Assembly (NCBI GenBank): GCA_963775805.1 | Contig: CAVZKG010000001.1 | Span: forward strand, 2,728,001 to 2,792,000 | Reading direction: 5' to 3' | Length of the DNA stretch: 64,000 bases | Source of the DNA: JAFAMB01 sp963775805 | GTDB lineage: Bacteria > Verrucomicrobiota > Verrucomicrobiia > Chthoniobacterales > JAFAMB01 | Part shown: piece by piece, positions 1-8,920 of the stretch | Layout: each line of letters begins with the position of its first letter | Numbering within the stretch: position 1 is the stretch's first letter | Translations under genes and position numbers: made by a program | Notes under the pieces: generated by a model | Database searches by the model: none | Seen by the model: only the letters and a program-made list of their open reading frames with translations | Told to the model about the DNA's origin: nothing

Positions 1-89
1 TCCCGATAGCCCCCATAACTCGCGTACGAAAGAATAGGGCGTGCAAGCCCGAGGGATAAGAAAACCACCACTCTTGGAATTTCTCGTAT

Positions 90-1187
90 GTGATCGAGGT
101 CTGCCGGACGGCTGTTCTGGGTGGTCATCTGGAGCAGTGTGACCACTGCGGCCATCAGCGCAACGCTTACAACTCCTGCTCCGATCGCCACTGTCCAAAA
201 TGCCAGTCGCTGGCCCGGGCTCAGTGGCTCGAGGATCGTCAAGCCGAGCTTTTGGCTACCCAGTACTTCCACGTGGTCTTCACCATGCCAGAACAGATTG
301 CAACCATTGCCTATCAGAACAAGCGAGAGCTTTATGGCATCCTGTTCAGGGCCACTGCGCAGACCTTGCTCACCATCGCTGCTGATCCCAAGCACCTTGG
401 CGCTAAGATCGGATTTTTCGCCATGCTCCATACTTGGGGCTCTAACCTGCTCCATCACCCCCACCTGCATTGTGTGGTCCCCGGAGGCGGTCTGGCTGCG
501 GATGGCAGTCAATGGATTTGCTGCCGGGATGGGTTTTTCTTGTCCGTGCGGGTGCTCTCAAGGCTGTTTCGTCGTCTGTTCCTAGAGTATTTGATCAACG
601 CCTTTGATGCCGGCAAACTGGAGTTTTTCTCCTCCCTGCAATCACTCCGGGACCCGTCCTCATTCCTAGATTACTTGACTCCTTTGCGCGAGGCCGAATG
701 GGTGGTCTACGCAAAGCGGCCCTTCGCCGGACCCGAGCAGGTGTTGGACTACGTCGGGCGCTATACTCATCGCGTGGCGATCTCCAATAATCGTCTGTTA
801 GACATCGCGGAGGGCATGGTGACGTTCCGTTACAAGGATTATCGTCATGACGCCCAGCAAAAGACGATGACACTGCGAGCCGAAGAGTTCATCCGCCGCT
901 TTCTGTTACATGTGCTTCCTGCAGGCTTTCAGCGCATCCGCTACTACGGCTTCCTGGCCAACCGATACCGAGAACCGAAATTAGCACGCTGCCGAGACCT
1001 GTTAGGCATGCCGGCAGCCGAATCAGTGACTTCAAAAGCCAGCACGGACTATCATGACCGCTATGAAGAACTCACCGGTTTTTCGTTGTGGAAATGCCCG
1101 GTCTGTCACCAAGGTCGCATGCTAATGATCGAGATCTTGCCGCGAAGCCCGCTCAGGCATCTAACGCCGATCAAGGATACCTCATGA
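90..1187 (+). CDS. IS91-family (HUH, Y2) transposase, 5'-truncated
   Basis: This is a rolling-circle transposase of the IS91 group. Visible features are an N-terminal zinc-ribbon with CDHCGH and CPKC pairs, an HUH motif (H125-L-H127 in a HHPHLHC context), and the tyrosine region DYVGRYTHRV near residue 220, which carries the expected Tyr residues. A second CPVC cysteine pair lies near the C terminus. Family members normally begin 40-60 residues earlier. Here an in-frame TAA at 57-59 cuts the frame, so the GTG at 90 is only the first possible start and the gene is probably truncated at its 5' end. I could not identify the terminal ori/ter sequences of the element. It marks the left side of a defence-rich region. 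Confidence 0.85.
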   Translation: MIEVCRTAVLGGHLEQCDHCGHQRNAYNSCSDRHCPKCQSLARAQWLEDRQAELLATQYFHVVFTMPEQIATIAYQNKRELYGILFRATAQTLLTIAADPKHLGAKIGFFAMLHTWGSNLLHHPHLHCVVPGGGLAADGSQWICCRDGFFLSVRVLSRLFRRLFLEYLINAFDAGKLEFFSSLQSLRDPSSFLDYLTPLREAEWVVYAKRPFAGPEQVLDYVGRYTHRVAISNNRLLDIAEGMVTFRYKDYRHDAQQKTMTLRAEEFIRRFLLHVLPAGFQRIRYYGFLANRYREPKLARCRDLLGMPAAESVTSKASTDYHDRYEELTGFSLWKCPVCHQGRMLMIEILPRSPLRHLTPIKDTS

Positions 1188-1484
1188 TGGAGAGGACTGC
1201 TTTCGGATCTAGATCCAACTGTGCCGTACAAGCTTGGCCCGACCAAGCGACGGGAGCAGCGTTGCCAAACGAGTCATCCCGAAAAAAATCCGAGGCACAC
1301 GTTTCATTCCCCCGACCGCATCATAGGTCAATGCAGGCACCGCGATCCCACAAGGCGTTGCATGCGCTCATCACTTCCGGCAACATCGGATCCTCGTCCG
1401 AGATCCAGCCGACAATCAATACCCATAGACGACGCGCTGGGCAATGGTTTAGTCCAACCCATTTTTAGCCCACCGTCACGGCGA
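1188..1484. other. Non-coding tail behind the IS91-family transposase
   Basis: I see no convincing gene here. The overlapping plus-strand open frames have low-complexity, composition-driven translations and no domain. It is probably the 3' non-coding part of the IS91-type element or its insertion scar. Confidence 0.4.
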
Positions 1485-1646
1485 TCACCCTTTAGTATGC
1501 TCTCCGAGCCTCTCCCGCCGCGACGCCGGCCTAAAAATGCTCTGCGTTGCTAACCAATCAGAAAACTCCCGGTAATCTTGCTTCAGCGAGTCGAAGAATT
1601 GGTCTGCCAGGTCAATCTCTCGGAAGAGTTTTCTACCGAAGATCAT
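1485..1646 (-). pseudogene. Remnant of a GNAT-type acetyltransferase N-terminus
   Basis: The short frame from the ATG at 1646 reads LFREIDLADQFFDSLKQDY. This resembles the opening of a group of uncharacterised GNAT-fold proteins that typically start with 'IDLxDPFFDSLKxDY'. The similarity is lost after about 40 residues and no acetyl-CoA binding motif follows, so only an N-terminal stub remains. The identification is from memory of the family pattern and is weak. The stub lies between the transposase and a broken DUF3626 gene, as expected for insertion debris. Confidence 0.3.
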
Positions 1647-1807
1647 AATTCTGGTTGGTGAGCCGCAGCAACAGATCGCCGTGACACGGCCGCGCGCACA
1701 GACGCAGACGAGATCGCGGCCACCAGCTCGCCGAGCTCGCAAGTGGTGGTGCCGAGCAGCGAGCCAGGGCGTTGTACTTCCGACTATTCTCAAGAGCCAC
1801 GAAGTGA

Positions 1808-2902
1808 TCAGGTGCTTCGTGGGGCGCCGGCCAGGACGAGCACATGCCATAGCCGCCTGAACTGCGTCAGGATATCGTCAGCAGAGGCCCAGCCATTCCA
1901 AGCTTCGGGATCGAGCTTCACGGAATTTGCCGCTGCACCGATGTTGGCGGCATCCAGCATGCCGTCACCGGCGATGCGTTCGGCCAAGGGACGCACCGGA
2001 TAGTCTCAGAAGATGTCGGGAACCTCCCTCACGGGCATCCGATATCCTGGGTGCCAGCTTGGCGGGATGCCGAACCTTGTCGAAATTCTAGCGAGGATTT
2101 CGCCGGTGGGATGATCCCGGAATGCAGGATCAGCAACAAGCCGCTCTACGTCGTTTTCAAGGCTCAACTCGCCGTGGACCTGGACTTCGATGAAGCTATC
2201 CAGTGCGTGTCCCAGTGGTCGGGAAGCCGGATCGGGAAAAGGCATCGAGAAAGTGTGCGCCATCCGTTTCAAACAATCCTTCACCAACAGGTCGGCGACG
2301 GCGAAAGCACCCTTGCCGCTTTCGAGCTGCGAGAGAAGGGGCGCAAACACCGGCTCCATCACGTCACGCGTTCCCGAGCGGTCGAGCGCGCAATCCTCGT
2401 GGCTGCCGCCGAAGGTGAAAGTCGAGCGTTTGGCGACATTCGGGCGAAGCAGGAAGAAGCACGAACCGAAGCGTGGCGCTGGGCCGTCGGGATAATGCAT
2501 GACGTCCAGCGCGCCATATTTCGGGCGACCTGGGGATGTGACGCGCGCTCCGTGATAGGCGCCTCCGAAAAGGCGGTCTTCCCATAGGTCCCGCTCACCG
2601 CCCGGAAAAGCGGAGGGGCTGCCGCTGGAAAGGCCGGCAACAAATTGGTTCGTATAGATGCCAGTGCGAAGCAGCCCCTCGGCAACGCTCACGCCCTCCC
2701 GGCTTAGGCGCTCGGGATGAAAATGAAGACCGATGCGGGCACCATCCCGCATGGCCGCCATGGAAGCGTCCAAAAGACCACGGTCGATCGCCTGCCGCTT
2801 TAGGACCGCGTCGATTTCCCTTTGCGCTGCACTTCTGAGGTTGAGTGCGCGGTTCCGAACGGTCTGGATAGCTGCCTGCTGATACAGACTCAGATCGTTC
2901 AT
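1808..2902 (-). pseudogene. DUF3626-domain protein interrupted by an in-frame TGA
   Basis: The first 298 codons (2902 down to 2006) encode a typical DUF3626 protein: GLHFHPERL near residue 57, then VAEGLLRTGIY, FGGAYH, RPKYGALDV and PAPRFGSCFF. A TGA at 2006-2008 stops it after the motif EVPDIF. The same frame then continues with DYPVRPLAERIAGDG and runs to LWHVLVLAG, which matches the expected C-terminal part of the family. The simplest reading is one C-to-T change (CGA to TGA) in an otherwise intact gene of about 364 codons. A truncated 298-residue product may still be made. The function of DUF3626 is not established. Confidence 0.75.
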
Positions 2903-3186
2903 CAGAGGCGGTAACGATCAAGAGCAATCTTTCGGTCCGACTCGCCAGGTGACGCCAGTTCCCGCATTCAGCGAGTACATCAAATATCGTGGAAAATTTC
3001 ACCGCAAATAGCGTGGAAAACGACACCCCGGTCCGTCAATTTTACCACCTACGAATCTGAAAACGGTAGAGGGTGCGTATCTTGATTCTGTAAATGGGCT
3101 CTTTAGACGAGTTGCTTCGTTAGGTGAATACCTGTTCTCGGAATTGCTTTTAATTTGGCCCCCCGGCTAAAGTTCGCCTGCGCAAA

Positions 3187-4236
3187 ATGGAGCCTCATTT
3201 AGAATCGGCTGTTCTTCGGCTGCGGGGTCGAGAGTGGCAGGCACTGTCGGCAAGCCGCCGGGAACGCTTGGTTGAGGATTGCTTTCGGTACTGGCGTACT
3301 AAGGGATTTCCTTACGATCGAATCGATGATGAAGTTCTTCAGCGAGAGATGGCGTGCTTAATGCGCACGGACTCAAGCGAAGCGTGGATTGCTGGTGGAG
3401 TCCGCGGCTCAACTGCAGGTTTGCGCTCGGTAAACTTTTTCCACCCGCTAATGTGGAGCGTGCGTGCTCGCGACGCTTACTCGCCAATGCAGCGGTTCCA
3501 GTGCGACCGTTCTTTAAGAAGGATCTTGCAACATGCGTTGATCATCTGGCCCGACAAATACTCAGTCAATGCGACTAACCTGCGTTCCATGCTGCGTACA
3601 TTTAGTAAGACAACGAGAGTCTCGAATTTTCGACCGACAATCGCTAAGGCCATCATCGAAAGGTACTCTAGCCCCGGAGAACAAGTGATCGATTTCAGCG
3701 CTGGTTATAGCGGTCGGCTCCTTGGTTGCATCGCCGCTCGTCGAAGATATCTAGGGGTAGACCCGAGTTCGGATCAGATTCAGGGTGGTTGGGCGCTGGC
3801 AAATGCATTGCGCCGCCTCCGGCTTCCTGGCCTGGAGACGCTGCTTTACCAGGGACCGGCAGAGGAAGTGCTAACGAGTCTGCCTCGGGGTAGAACCCAA
3901 TTGATCTTCTCCAGTCCTCCGTATTTTGATCGGGAACGTTACTCGGAAGAGCCAAGCCAGAGCTATGTCCGTTTTCCGAAATATCCAGAGTGGAAAACAC
4001 ATTTTCTAGAAGTTGTTATCAAAGAGTGCGCGAGAATTCTAAGGCCCGGAGGTTTCCTCGTCATTAATGTATCGAACGTAAATCGGTACAGATTGGCAGA
4101 CGACACTCTAGAGATTGCGTCATCCGTTTTACGGCCTTTCGCGAAATATTCGATGCAGCTGGCGCGGAAGCCGTACTTAGCCAAAAGCAGCGGCCCATTC
4201 AAGCAGGAGCCGCTGTTTGTATTTCGAAAGGTGTAG
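3187..4236 (+). CDS. DNA methyltransferase (SPPY motif, amino-methylating type)
   Basis: This is a 349-residue S-adenosylmethionine-dependent DNA methyltransferase. The SAM-binding motif I is seen as VIDFSAGYSGR (about residues 167-177). The catalytic motif IV is FSSPPYFDRE (SPPY at 243-246), which is typical of enzymes that methylate the exocyclic amino group of cytosine (N4) or adenine (N6). The C terminus carries ILRPGGFLVINVSNV. The first ~140 residues have no recognised domain and may carry target recognition. No restriction endonuclease is adjacent, so it may be an orphan or part of a defence module with the neighbouring TPR and CHAT genes. Its TAG stop abuts the stop codon of the convergent TPR gene. 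Confidence 0.8.
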   Translation: MEPHLESAVLRLRGREWQALSASRRERLVEDCFRYWRTKGFPYDRIDDEVLQREMACLMRTDSSEAWIAGGVRGSTAGLRSVNFFHPLMWSVRARDAYSPMQRFQCDRSLRRILQHALIIWPDKYSVNATNLRSMLRTFSKTTRVSNFRPTIAKAIIERYSSPGEQVIDFSAGYSGRLLGCIAARRRYLGVDPSSDQIQGGWALANALRRLRLPGLETLLYQGPAEEVLTSLPRGRTQLIFSSPPYFDRERYSEEPSQSYVRFPKYPEWKTHFLEVVIKECARILRPGGFLVINVSNVNRYRLADDTLEIASSVLRPFAKYSMQLARKPYLAKSSGPFKQEPLFVFRKV

Positions 4237-5265
4237 CTAGGGAAAAACGGGATTTTCCTGTTCTGCCCTGGTTATTTCTCGGTTGAGGGTGTCGGCACCA
4301 ACATCGCGCTTTCCCTCGGGGATTTCTAAAGAAAGGCGGAACCAGCGGAGCGCCTCACCAAAGTGACGATGAATTCGATAAAGCCGGCCCATCTCGTACA
4401 GTGCAAAAGCGTAACCTGGACGAATCTTGTCGAGCACCAATTTCAGATAGGTTTCAGAGGTTTTAAACGCTGATTGATCGCTCTCGTTTTTCTTTTCGAG
4501 TCTGTGCCAGTAACTAGAGCGCATCCAGATCGACCCTAGGTTACAAAAGAGCGCCCAGTTGTTCGGGCTTGCCTTATCCGCTTTTTCGAAACGGTGGCGT
4601 GCTTCATCGAGCATTTCCGGCCTGGAAAATCTCCATTTACCAATCTCGATCCGGGGCAAGTAATCCGAAGCAAACATGTACCCGAGACCGAGCGCATTCT
4701 CGATGCGCCAAGCAATCGACGGTTCGAGTGTTTGGTGGGAACGGAGCTCGCGAATGCGTGCTTCAGCCTGCACCACCGCAGAAAAACGTGACTTTATGTC
4801 ATCGTAATCGGGTTTTTCCGGGTCCTTTTGGATCATGAACTGCGCATTAACCTGGGCCAGCGACGCCATCGTCTGGAGACGTAGCTGGTCAGAGATCGAG
4901 CTATTGTCCAACACGCCTCGAAAGTTGGTCTCAGCTTCCGCCAGATCTGGTTTGTGGTATCTATGAAAACGAGCAACACCCAGATTAAAACGAGCTTCGG
5001 GTAAGAACGGGGGATTGGCCTCGATGACCCGGTTAAGGTCGGAGATCGCAAGTTCTGTGTCGCCTCTGAGTTCGCGGGTTAGTCCTCGGTAATAGACAGC
5101 CGGAAGGAAAGCTGGGTCTTCCTGTAGGGCTTTGTTTAAGTCGTCCTCAGCTTCAGTCAAAACGCTGAGCTCCTCCGGGCGCTCTTGAAAACGACGCAGC
5201 CTGTCAAGGCCCAGGCTGAGATGAGCCAGAGCCCTTGGGTTTTGGCTTCTGAGGTTGAGGCTCAT
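4237..5265 (-). CDS. TPR-repeat protein, partner of membrane TPR gene
   Basis: A 342-residue, mostly helical protein with tetratricopeptide repeats. Repeat-like units include the segments around ALQEDPAFLPAVYYRG, VIEANPPFLPEARFNLG, KADKASPNNWALFCNLG and ALYEMGRLYRIHRHFGEAL. There is no signal peptide or membrane segment, so it is likely cytoplasmic and a protein-protein scaffold. Its ATG overlaps the TGA of the upstream membrane TPR gene (ATGA), which indicates translational coupling and co-function. Together with the divergent CHAT protease it appears to form a three-gene unit. I do not recognise a more specific family. Confidence 0.65.
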   Translation of the reverse strand: MSLNLRSQNPRALAHLSLGLDRLRRFQERPEELSVLTEAEDDLNKALQEDPAFLPAVYYRGLTRELRGDTELAISDLNRVIEANPPFLPEARFNLGVARFHRYHKPDLAEAETNFRGVLDNSSISDQLRLQTMASLAQVNAQFMIQKDPEKPDYDDIKSRFSAVVQAEARIRELRSHQTLEPSIAWRIENALGLGYMFASDYLPRIEIGKWRFSRPEMLDEARHRFEKADKASPNNWALFCNLGSIWMRSSYWHRLEKKNESDQSAFKTSETYLKLVLDKIRPGYAFALYEMGRLYRIHRHFGEALRWFRLSLEIPEGKRDVGADTLNREITRAEQENPVFP

Positions 5266-6104
5266 TGAGAAGCTACAGTCGCGTATCCCTCTAGGATTGC
5301 AACGATTTCACGTAAGAACCGGCAATCCGGCAAGAAGAGATCTGACACTCCGATTTCTTGATTCCAAACTTGGACTACCTTTCCTTCAACGTCCAAACTC
5401 ACTACCAAGCGCGTTTGATATTGTTCGGTAACCGAACCAATCGAGAGGTGAAACCGAGGGTGCTTGAGGCGTGTTGAAAAGACGGTGGCGATTTTTCCGG
5501 CCTTTTCGCTAGCGATCGAGATAAGCTCCGGAAAAGGGTCGTCGCTGTTGGTGCTTTCGAGACTCACGGTCATCGATTTAGTGCCAATCGGCCCTGAAAG
5601 GGGCTTTCGCCGGGCTTGTTCAGCCAAGATCGCTAATCGAAACAAGGGCGCTAGGTTAGGATCTGTCTTATCGGTAGCGACGACAACGCATTGTGCCTTG
5701 CCTTTGTTGTTTCCCATCCATCCGAGAAAGGACCACAAGCTAAGAGCGGCTAGGACCACTGAGACGATTAAGGTTCCTTTTTCAACGAGCGTATCCAAGA
5801 GCTCATGGAGTGTTCCCCGAAACCAAAATCCGTAGTCATGCTGCTCATGAAGTGAATGCTCAAGGCCTCTCAATGCCATCTTTCGGATATCGGGATCTTG
5901 GCTATTCAGGGCACGGATGTAGGCGGCATCGGCCTCTTTATAGTTGCGCTCTTTACGGTAAAGATTGCCTAAGTCGATTTGGGTTCGAGCGATCGCCGTG
6001 CTCGGAGTTGGCGAGGGCGACGGGGTTGTTTCCGAACGGGCAGCGACGGCTGGTAAAAGAATTGAAGCAATGCATGCCAGAGCTATGGAGCAAAGTCGCC
6101 GCAT
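5262..6104 (-). CDS. Membrane-anchored TPR protein of the CHAT locus
   Basis: 280 residues in three parts. Residues 1-23 look like a Sec signal sequence, with a possible cleavage after AVA near residue 21. Residues about 42-76 form one TPR-like hairpin (IDLGNLYRKERNYKEADAAY). A single membrane helix lies at about 111-130 (TLIVSVVLAALSLWSFLGW). The C-terminal 150 residues start with the basic GNNKGK and have an alpha/beta look with no family I recognise. If the signal is cleaved, the TPR is outside and the C-terminal domain inside. The gene is divergent from the CHAT protease and overlaps the next TPR gene by 4 bp. A role as sensor, or as substrate of the CHAT protease, is an inference only. 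Confidence 0.6.
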   Translation of the reverse strand: MRRLCSIALACIASILLPAVAARSETTPSPSPTPSTAIARTQIDLGNLYRKERNYKEADAAYIRALNSQDPDIRKMALRGLEHSLHEQHDYGFWFRGTLHELLDTLVEKGTLIVSVVLAALSLWSFLGWMGNNKGKAQCVVVATDKTDPNLAPLFRLAILAEQARRKPLSGPIGTKSMTVSLESTNSDDPFPELISIASEKAGKIATVFSTRLKHPRFHLSIGSVTEQYQTRLVVSLDVEGKVVQVWNQEIGVSDLFLPDCRFLREIVAILEGYATVASQ

Positions 6105-6260
6105 TAAGCGCTTATGATAGTGAGCCTACTGGACGCGTGGCTAATTCTTTTTTGATCTTCCTGGAAGCCTGAAATACCTATTTCTTTCCGCCGAATGATG
6201 AACTGATCGATGGGGTGAAAATATAGATGGCGCCACAACGATGAAAGGAGGCGAAATTGC
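6105..6260. promoter_or_regulatory. Divergent promoter region of the TPR/CHAT module
   Basis: This 156-bp gap separates the divergent starts of the TPR-membrane gene and the CHAT gene and must hold both promoters. A near-consensus Shine-Dalgarno sequence AAAGGAGG at 6244-6251 sits 9 nt before the ATG at 6261 and fixes that start. I could not pick out confident -35/-10 pairs or an operator. Confidence 0.5.
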
Positions 6261-8471
6261 ATGAGATACTACTTACCCATCCACCCAGTCACCGAAAACT
6301 ATCGAAAGGGAATGCTCGCGATTGAAAATGGCGATTTGGCAACCGCCGTCAGTCTTTTGGGCGCCGAGCCCAGCGGGTCTTCCTGTTATGGACTTGCGTT
6401 CGCAAACAAAGCGATGGCTGAGCTCGAACTAGGAAGATTCAGAGCTTGCGAAACGTCTGCTCGGCTAGCACTGGCGCGATTTAAGTCGACCGGTTGCCCG
6501 CAACCGCCCATTTGGATACAAGCGATCCGGAATCTCGGAGAGACGCTCTCGCGTGAGGGGCGTTTATCAGAGTCGTTGTCAATCTTCGAAGAAGGCTCCC
6601 AGCTTGCAGACCGATTGACGGAGGAGTTCTCAGATGTTGCACGCGAATGCATCATCGAGAAAGCCTACATATTTAATGCATGGGGCGGCAGTCTTCTCGG
6701 CCTCGATTTAGCTGACTCTGCGATCCAGCGTTTTCTTATGGCTAGAGACCTGTATCGCGGCCAATCGAACGACATAGTGGGTGAGCGTGTAACCTTAACG
6801 AACTTGGCTAACGCTTATACGACCGCGGGGGATAATACTAAGGCGGCTCTGGCGATTGAGGAGGCGACGCAGCTTGCCCAAGGAAATGACGACCAACTTT
6901 ATGAAATCAACATCGCAGCCGCCAGACTTGGAATTCTGCCGAAAGATCGGGCTCGAACGTTGCTAATGAACGCCGCCTGGGCAGCCGAAACCGAAGGCTT
7001 CATTGAGAAGGCATATACGCGGTATTGCATTAACGCTCATCTCGCGGACAGAGAGGAAGATTGGCGCTGGGGCCTGGAAGCGGTGCGAAGGGCCAAAGAA
7101 ATCGAAGACCGGCTCACAACCGATAGTCTAAACCCTCCCAAACTTCGGTTTTATGAAGCCGCTTTTCTCGAGCAATCTGGCCGATCTCTTGAGGACGTTC
7201 TGGTTGTACTGTTAGAGGGAGCCCGTCTCTGGGTGGAAAGGCTTCCGGGTCGACTAGCGGTGCAAGACTATCAACAGGCTGTCGGGTTGATGCATGATCA
7301 CCTTCGCAAGCTAAGCGCTTTGCTGTTGAGCAAAGGGAGAATTTCTGAGGCGTTCCTCGCGTTTGAGCTCGGCCGAGCACGCAGATTCGCAATCGAGATT
7401 AATCGCGGTTTCGACCATCCGCTTTTAACAACAAATCCCTTTGGCGCATTGAATATAGATTCTTCGCTCCTACAGCGAGCTCAAAGAGGTCTCAATCCGG
7501 GAGATTTGGTGGTTTCTCTGGCTGTCCTTCCACCACATCTCGTTGCTTTTATCGTGTCCTCGGAGGAAGTCCGCGCCTGCGAAACCCCACTGGTGAAAGA
7601 CATTGTCGAGGCGGGGGTGTTCGGCAAAAGCATTCTCGAGATTCCAGCCGGAATCGTGAATGGGAAAGCAGCAAACTGTATTGCCAAACAGCTGAGGGTC
7701 TTCAGTGAGGAAATTGTTAGACAGGTCGGGGACCGCAAAATTGTTTCGCTTTCACCGCATGCCCTACTCCATAGCGTTCCGTGGCGGGCGCTCTTCCGAA
7801 ATGCTGGCCTCAGGTGGTCACAGCTTTCATTTATCACACAATTTAGCCCCCTCTTCGATCCCGACCATCCCAATCCGGACTTGCTTCTTCAGACTGGTGC
7901 GACTGCTCTTGGTTACGGCACCGCGGGCTTGGCCACGAACGAATTGAATTTGGAAGACGAGGCTGAAGACTTCTCCAACACGTTCGGATCTCTGGGCAAA
8001 TTTGTACCAGGCGCTTCCTCGAATGACTTGCGGGCAGTGCTTTATCGGAACGAGATTGTTATGGTTTCGTGTCATGGCACAAACACGTTGACTGAATTGG
8101 GTCCGAGGTTCTTCCTCTCCCTACGAGACGGTAACTACACGTTGGAAGATATACTTAACGAGGGGCAAGTGTGCTGCCCTTTGCTTGTGCTTTCAGTGTG
8201 TAGCTCTGGAACCTATGAAGTGGCTTGGGGCGACTATCCTGTAGGCGCCGCACCTACGATTCTACTGGCTGGAGCGAAATTCTGTATTTGCACACGCTTC
8301 CCCCTAGACGCTCATTTTGCAAAGGTGTTCTTCCCCTTACTAGGCCGGTTGCTCAGCCGTGGAGAGAGCCTAGGGATGGCGTTCGGGGACGTTCTGAGAG
8401 AGATGGAACAGCGAGGTTATGATCTCTGGACACATCTTGCGTGTGTCGAATTGCTGGGGCGCGGAACTTAA
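6261..8471 (+). CDS. TPR-CHAT caspase-like protease
   Basis: A 736-residue protein with an N-terminal helical TPR-like array (about residues 1-400, e.g. GMLAIENGDLATAVSLLG, NLANAYTTAGDNTKAALAIEEA). A C-terminal CHAT peptidase domain covers about 480-736. The CHAT catalytic pair is clear: His605 in VSCHGT and Cys647 in LSVCSSGTY. The C terminus has the usual GAAPTILLAGAKF and late FGDVLREM elements. CHAT proteins are clan CD cysteine peptidases related to caspases and separase. In bacteria several act as cell-suicide or defence effectors, for example TPR-CHAT of type III-E CRISPR and gasdermin-linked proteases. No CRISPR genes or recognisable gasdermin are adjacent. The likely partners are the two divergent TPR proteins. 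Confidence 0.85.
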   Translation: MRYYLPIHPVTENYRKGMLAIENGDLATAVSLLGAEPSGSSCYGLAFANKAMAELELGRFRACETSARLALARFKSTGCPQPPIWIQAIRNLGETLSREGRLSESLSIFEEGSQLADRLTEEFSDVARECIIEKAYIFNAWGGSLLGLDLADSAIQRFLMARDLYRGQSNDIVGERVTLTNLANAYTTAGDNTKAALAIEEATQLAQGNDDQLYEINIAAARLGILPKDRARTLLMNAAWAAETEGFIEKAYTRYCINAHLADREEDWRWGLEAVRRAKEIEDRLTTDSLNPPKLRFYEAAFLEQSGRSLEDVLVVLLEGARLWVERLPGRLAVQDYQQAVGLMHDHLRKLSALLLSKGRISEAFLAFELGRARRFAIEINRGFDHPLLTTNPFGALNIDSSLLQRAQRGLNPGDLVVSLAVLPPHLVAFIVSSEEVRACETPLVKDIVEAGVFGKSILEIPAGIVNGKAANCIAKQLRVFSEEIVRQVGDRKIVSLSPHALLHSVPWRALFRNAGLRWSQLSFITQFSPLFDPDHPNPDLLLQTGATALGYGTAGLATNELNLEDEAEDFSNTFGSLGKFVPGASSNDLRAVLYRNEIVMVSCHGTNTLTELGPRFFLSLRDGNYTLEDILNEGQVCCPLLVLSVCSSGTYEVAWGDYPVGAAPTILLAGAKFCICTRFPLDAHFAKVFFPLLGRLLSRGESLGMAFGDVLREMEQRGYDLWTHLACVELLGRGT

Positions 8472-8536
8472 CAGCTAAAACGCGTGGCGATATCATCACT
8501 AAGGTAAAATAACTAAGTAAATCAGCACTCGGCTGC

Positions 8537-8564
8537 TTGACGCATCAAGCGTCTTTGCTATGAT
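8537..8564 (+). promoter_or_regulatory. Sigma70-type promoter with palindromic operator for the XRE gene
   Basis: A TTGACG (-35, 8537-8542) and TATGAT (-10, 8559-8564) are separated by 16 bp. Between and across them lie two overlapping palindromes, CTTGA-cgca-TCAAG and GACGC-atcaa-GCGTC (8536-8553). These are well placed for a repressor site used by the XRE protein encoded just downstream. The predicted start of transcription is around 8571. Confidence 0.55.
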
Positions 8565-8571
8565 AAGCATT

Positions 8572-8916
8572 GTGACGCCTGAACAAGAATCTTTGGCAGC
8601 AATTTTTCGCGAGTCACGCGACCGGCTTGGGCTGACACTTCGCGAAGTCGAAGCGAAGACGGGAATTTCAAACGCGTACCTGAGTCAACTCGAAGGCGGC
8701 AAGGTCAAGGAGCCATCCCCAAAGACTCTCCATAAACTGTGCGAACTTTATGGCTGCTCCTATTCCCTGGCGTTGGAGTTGGCCGGCTATCCCGTTCCCA
8801 GCGAGCAAAAAGTGCCGGTGGCCGCTCGCTTTGCGGCGCGGATTGGTAAGACCACACGGGAGGAGGAGACCGCTTTACTCGAATACCTGCAATTCCTTCG
8901 CTCTCGGAAAAGATGA
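8572..8916 (+). CDS. XRE-family helix-turn-helix regulator
   Basis: A small Cro/C1-type DNA-binding protein. The HTH is the segment LGLTLREVEAKTGISNAYLSQLEGGK (quoted in part: LTLREVEAKTGISNAYLSQ), followed by the usual PSPKTLHKLCELYGCS. An ATG exists at 8560, but it lies inside the predicted -10 box. I therefore prefer the GTG at 8572, giving about 114 residues and an almost leaderless mRNA. It is followed 4 bp later by a PD-(D/E)XK nuclease gene and then by an Argonaute pseudogene. It probably controls that operon and itself through the palindrome upstream. Confidence 0.8.
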   Translation: MTPEQESLAAIFRESRDRLGLTLREVEAKTGISNAYLSQLEGGKVKEPSPKTLHKLCELYGCSYSLALELAGYPVPSEQKVPVAARFAARIGKTTREEETALLEYLQFLRSRKR

Positions 8917-8920
8917 CTCA

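Noticed and set aside
2595..3026. A minus-strand 143-residue open frame overlapping the DUF3626 start
   Set aside because: Half of it overlaps the DUF3626 gene in another frame and the remainder shows no family.
5262..6104. The membrane TPR protein as a bacterial gasdermin
   Set aside because: It has a signal peptide, TPR and central membrane helix, which do not fit the gasdermin pore fold.
6261..8471. TPR-CHAT protein as part of a type III-E CRISPR (Craspase) system
   Set aside because: No Cas7-11, Csx30/31, Cas1 or CRISPR array is present nearby.
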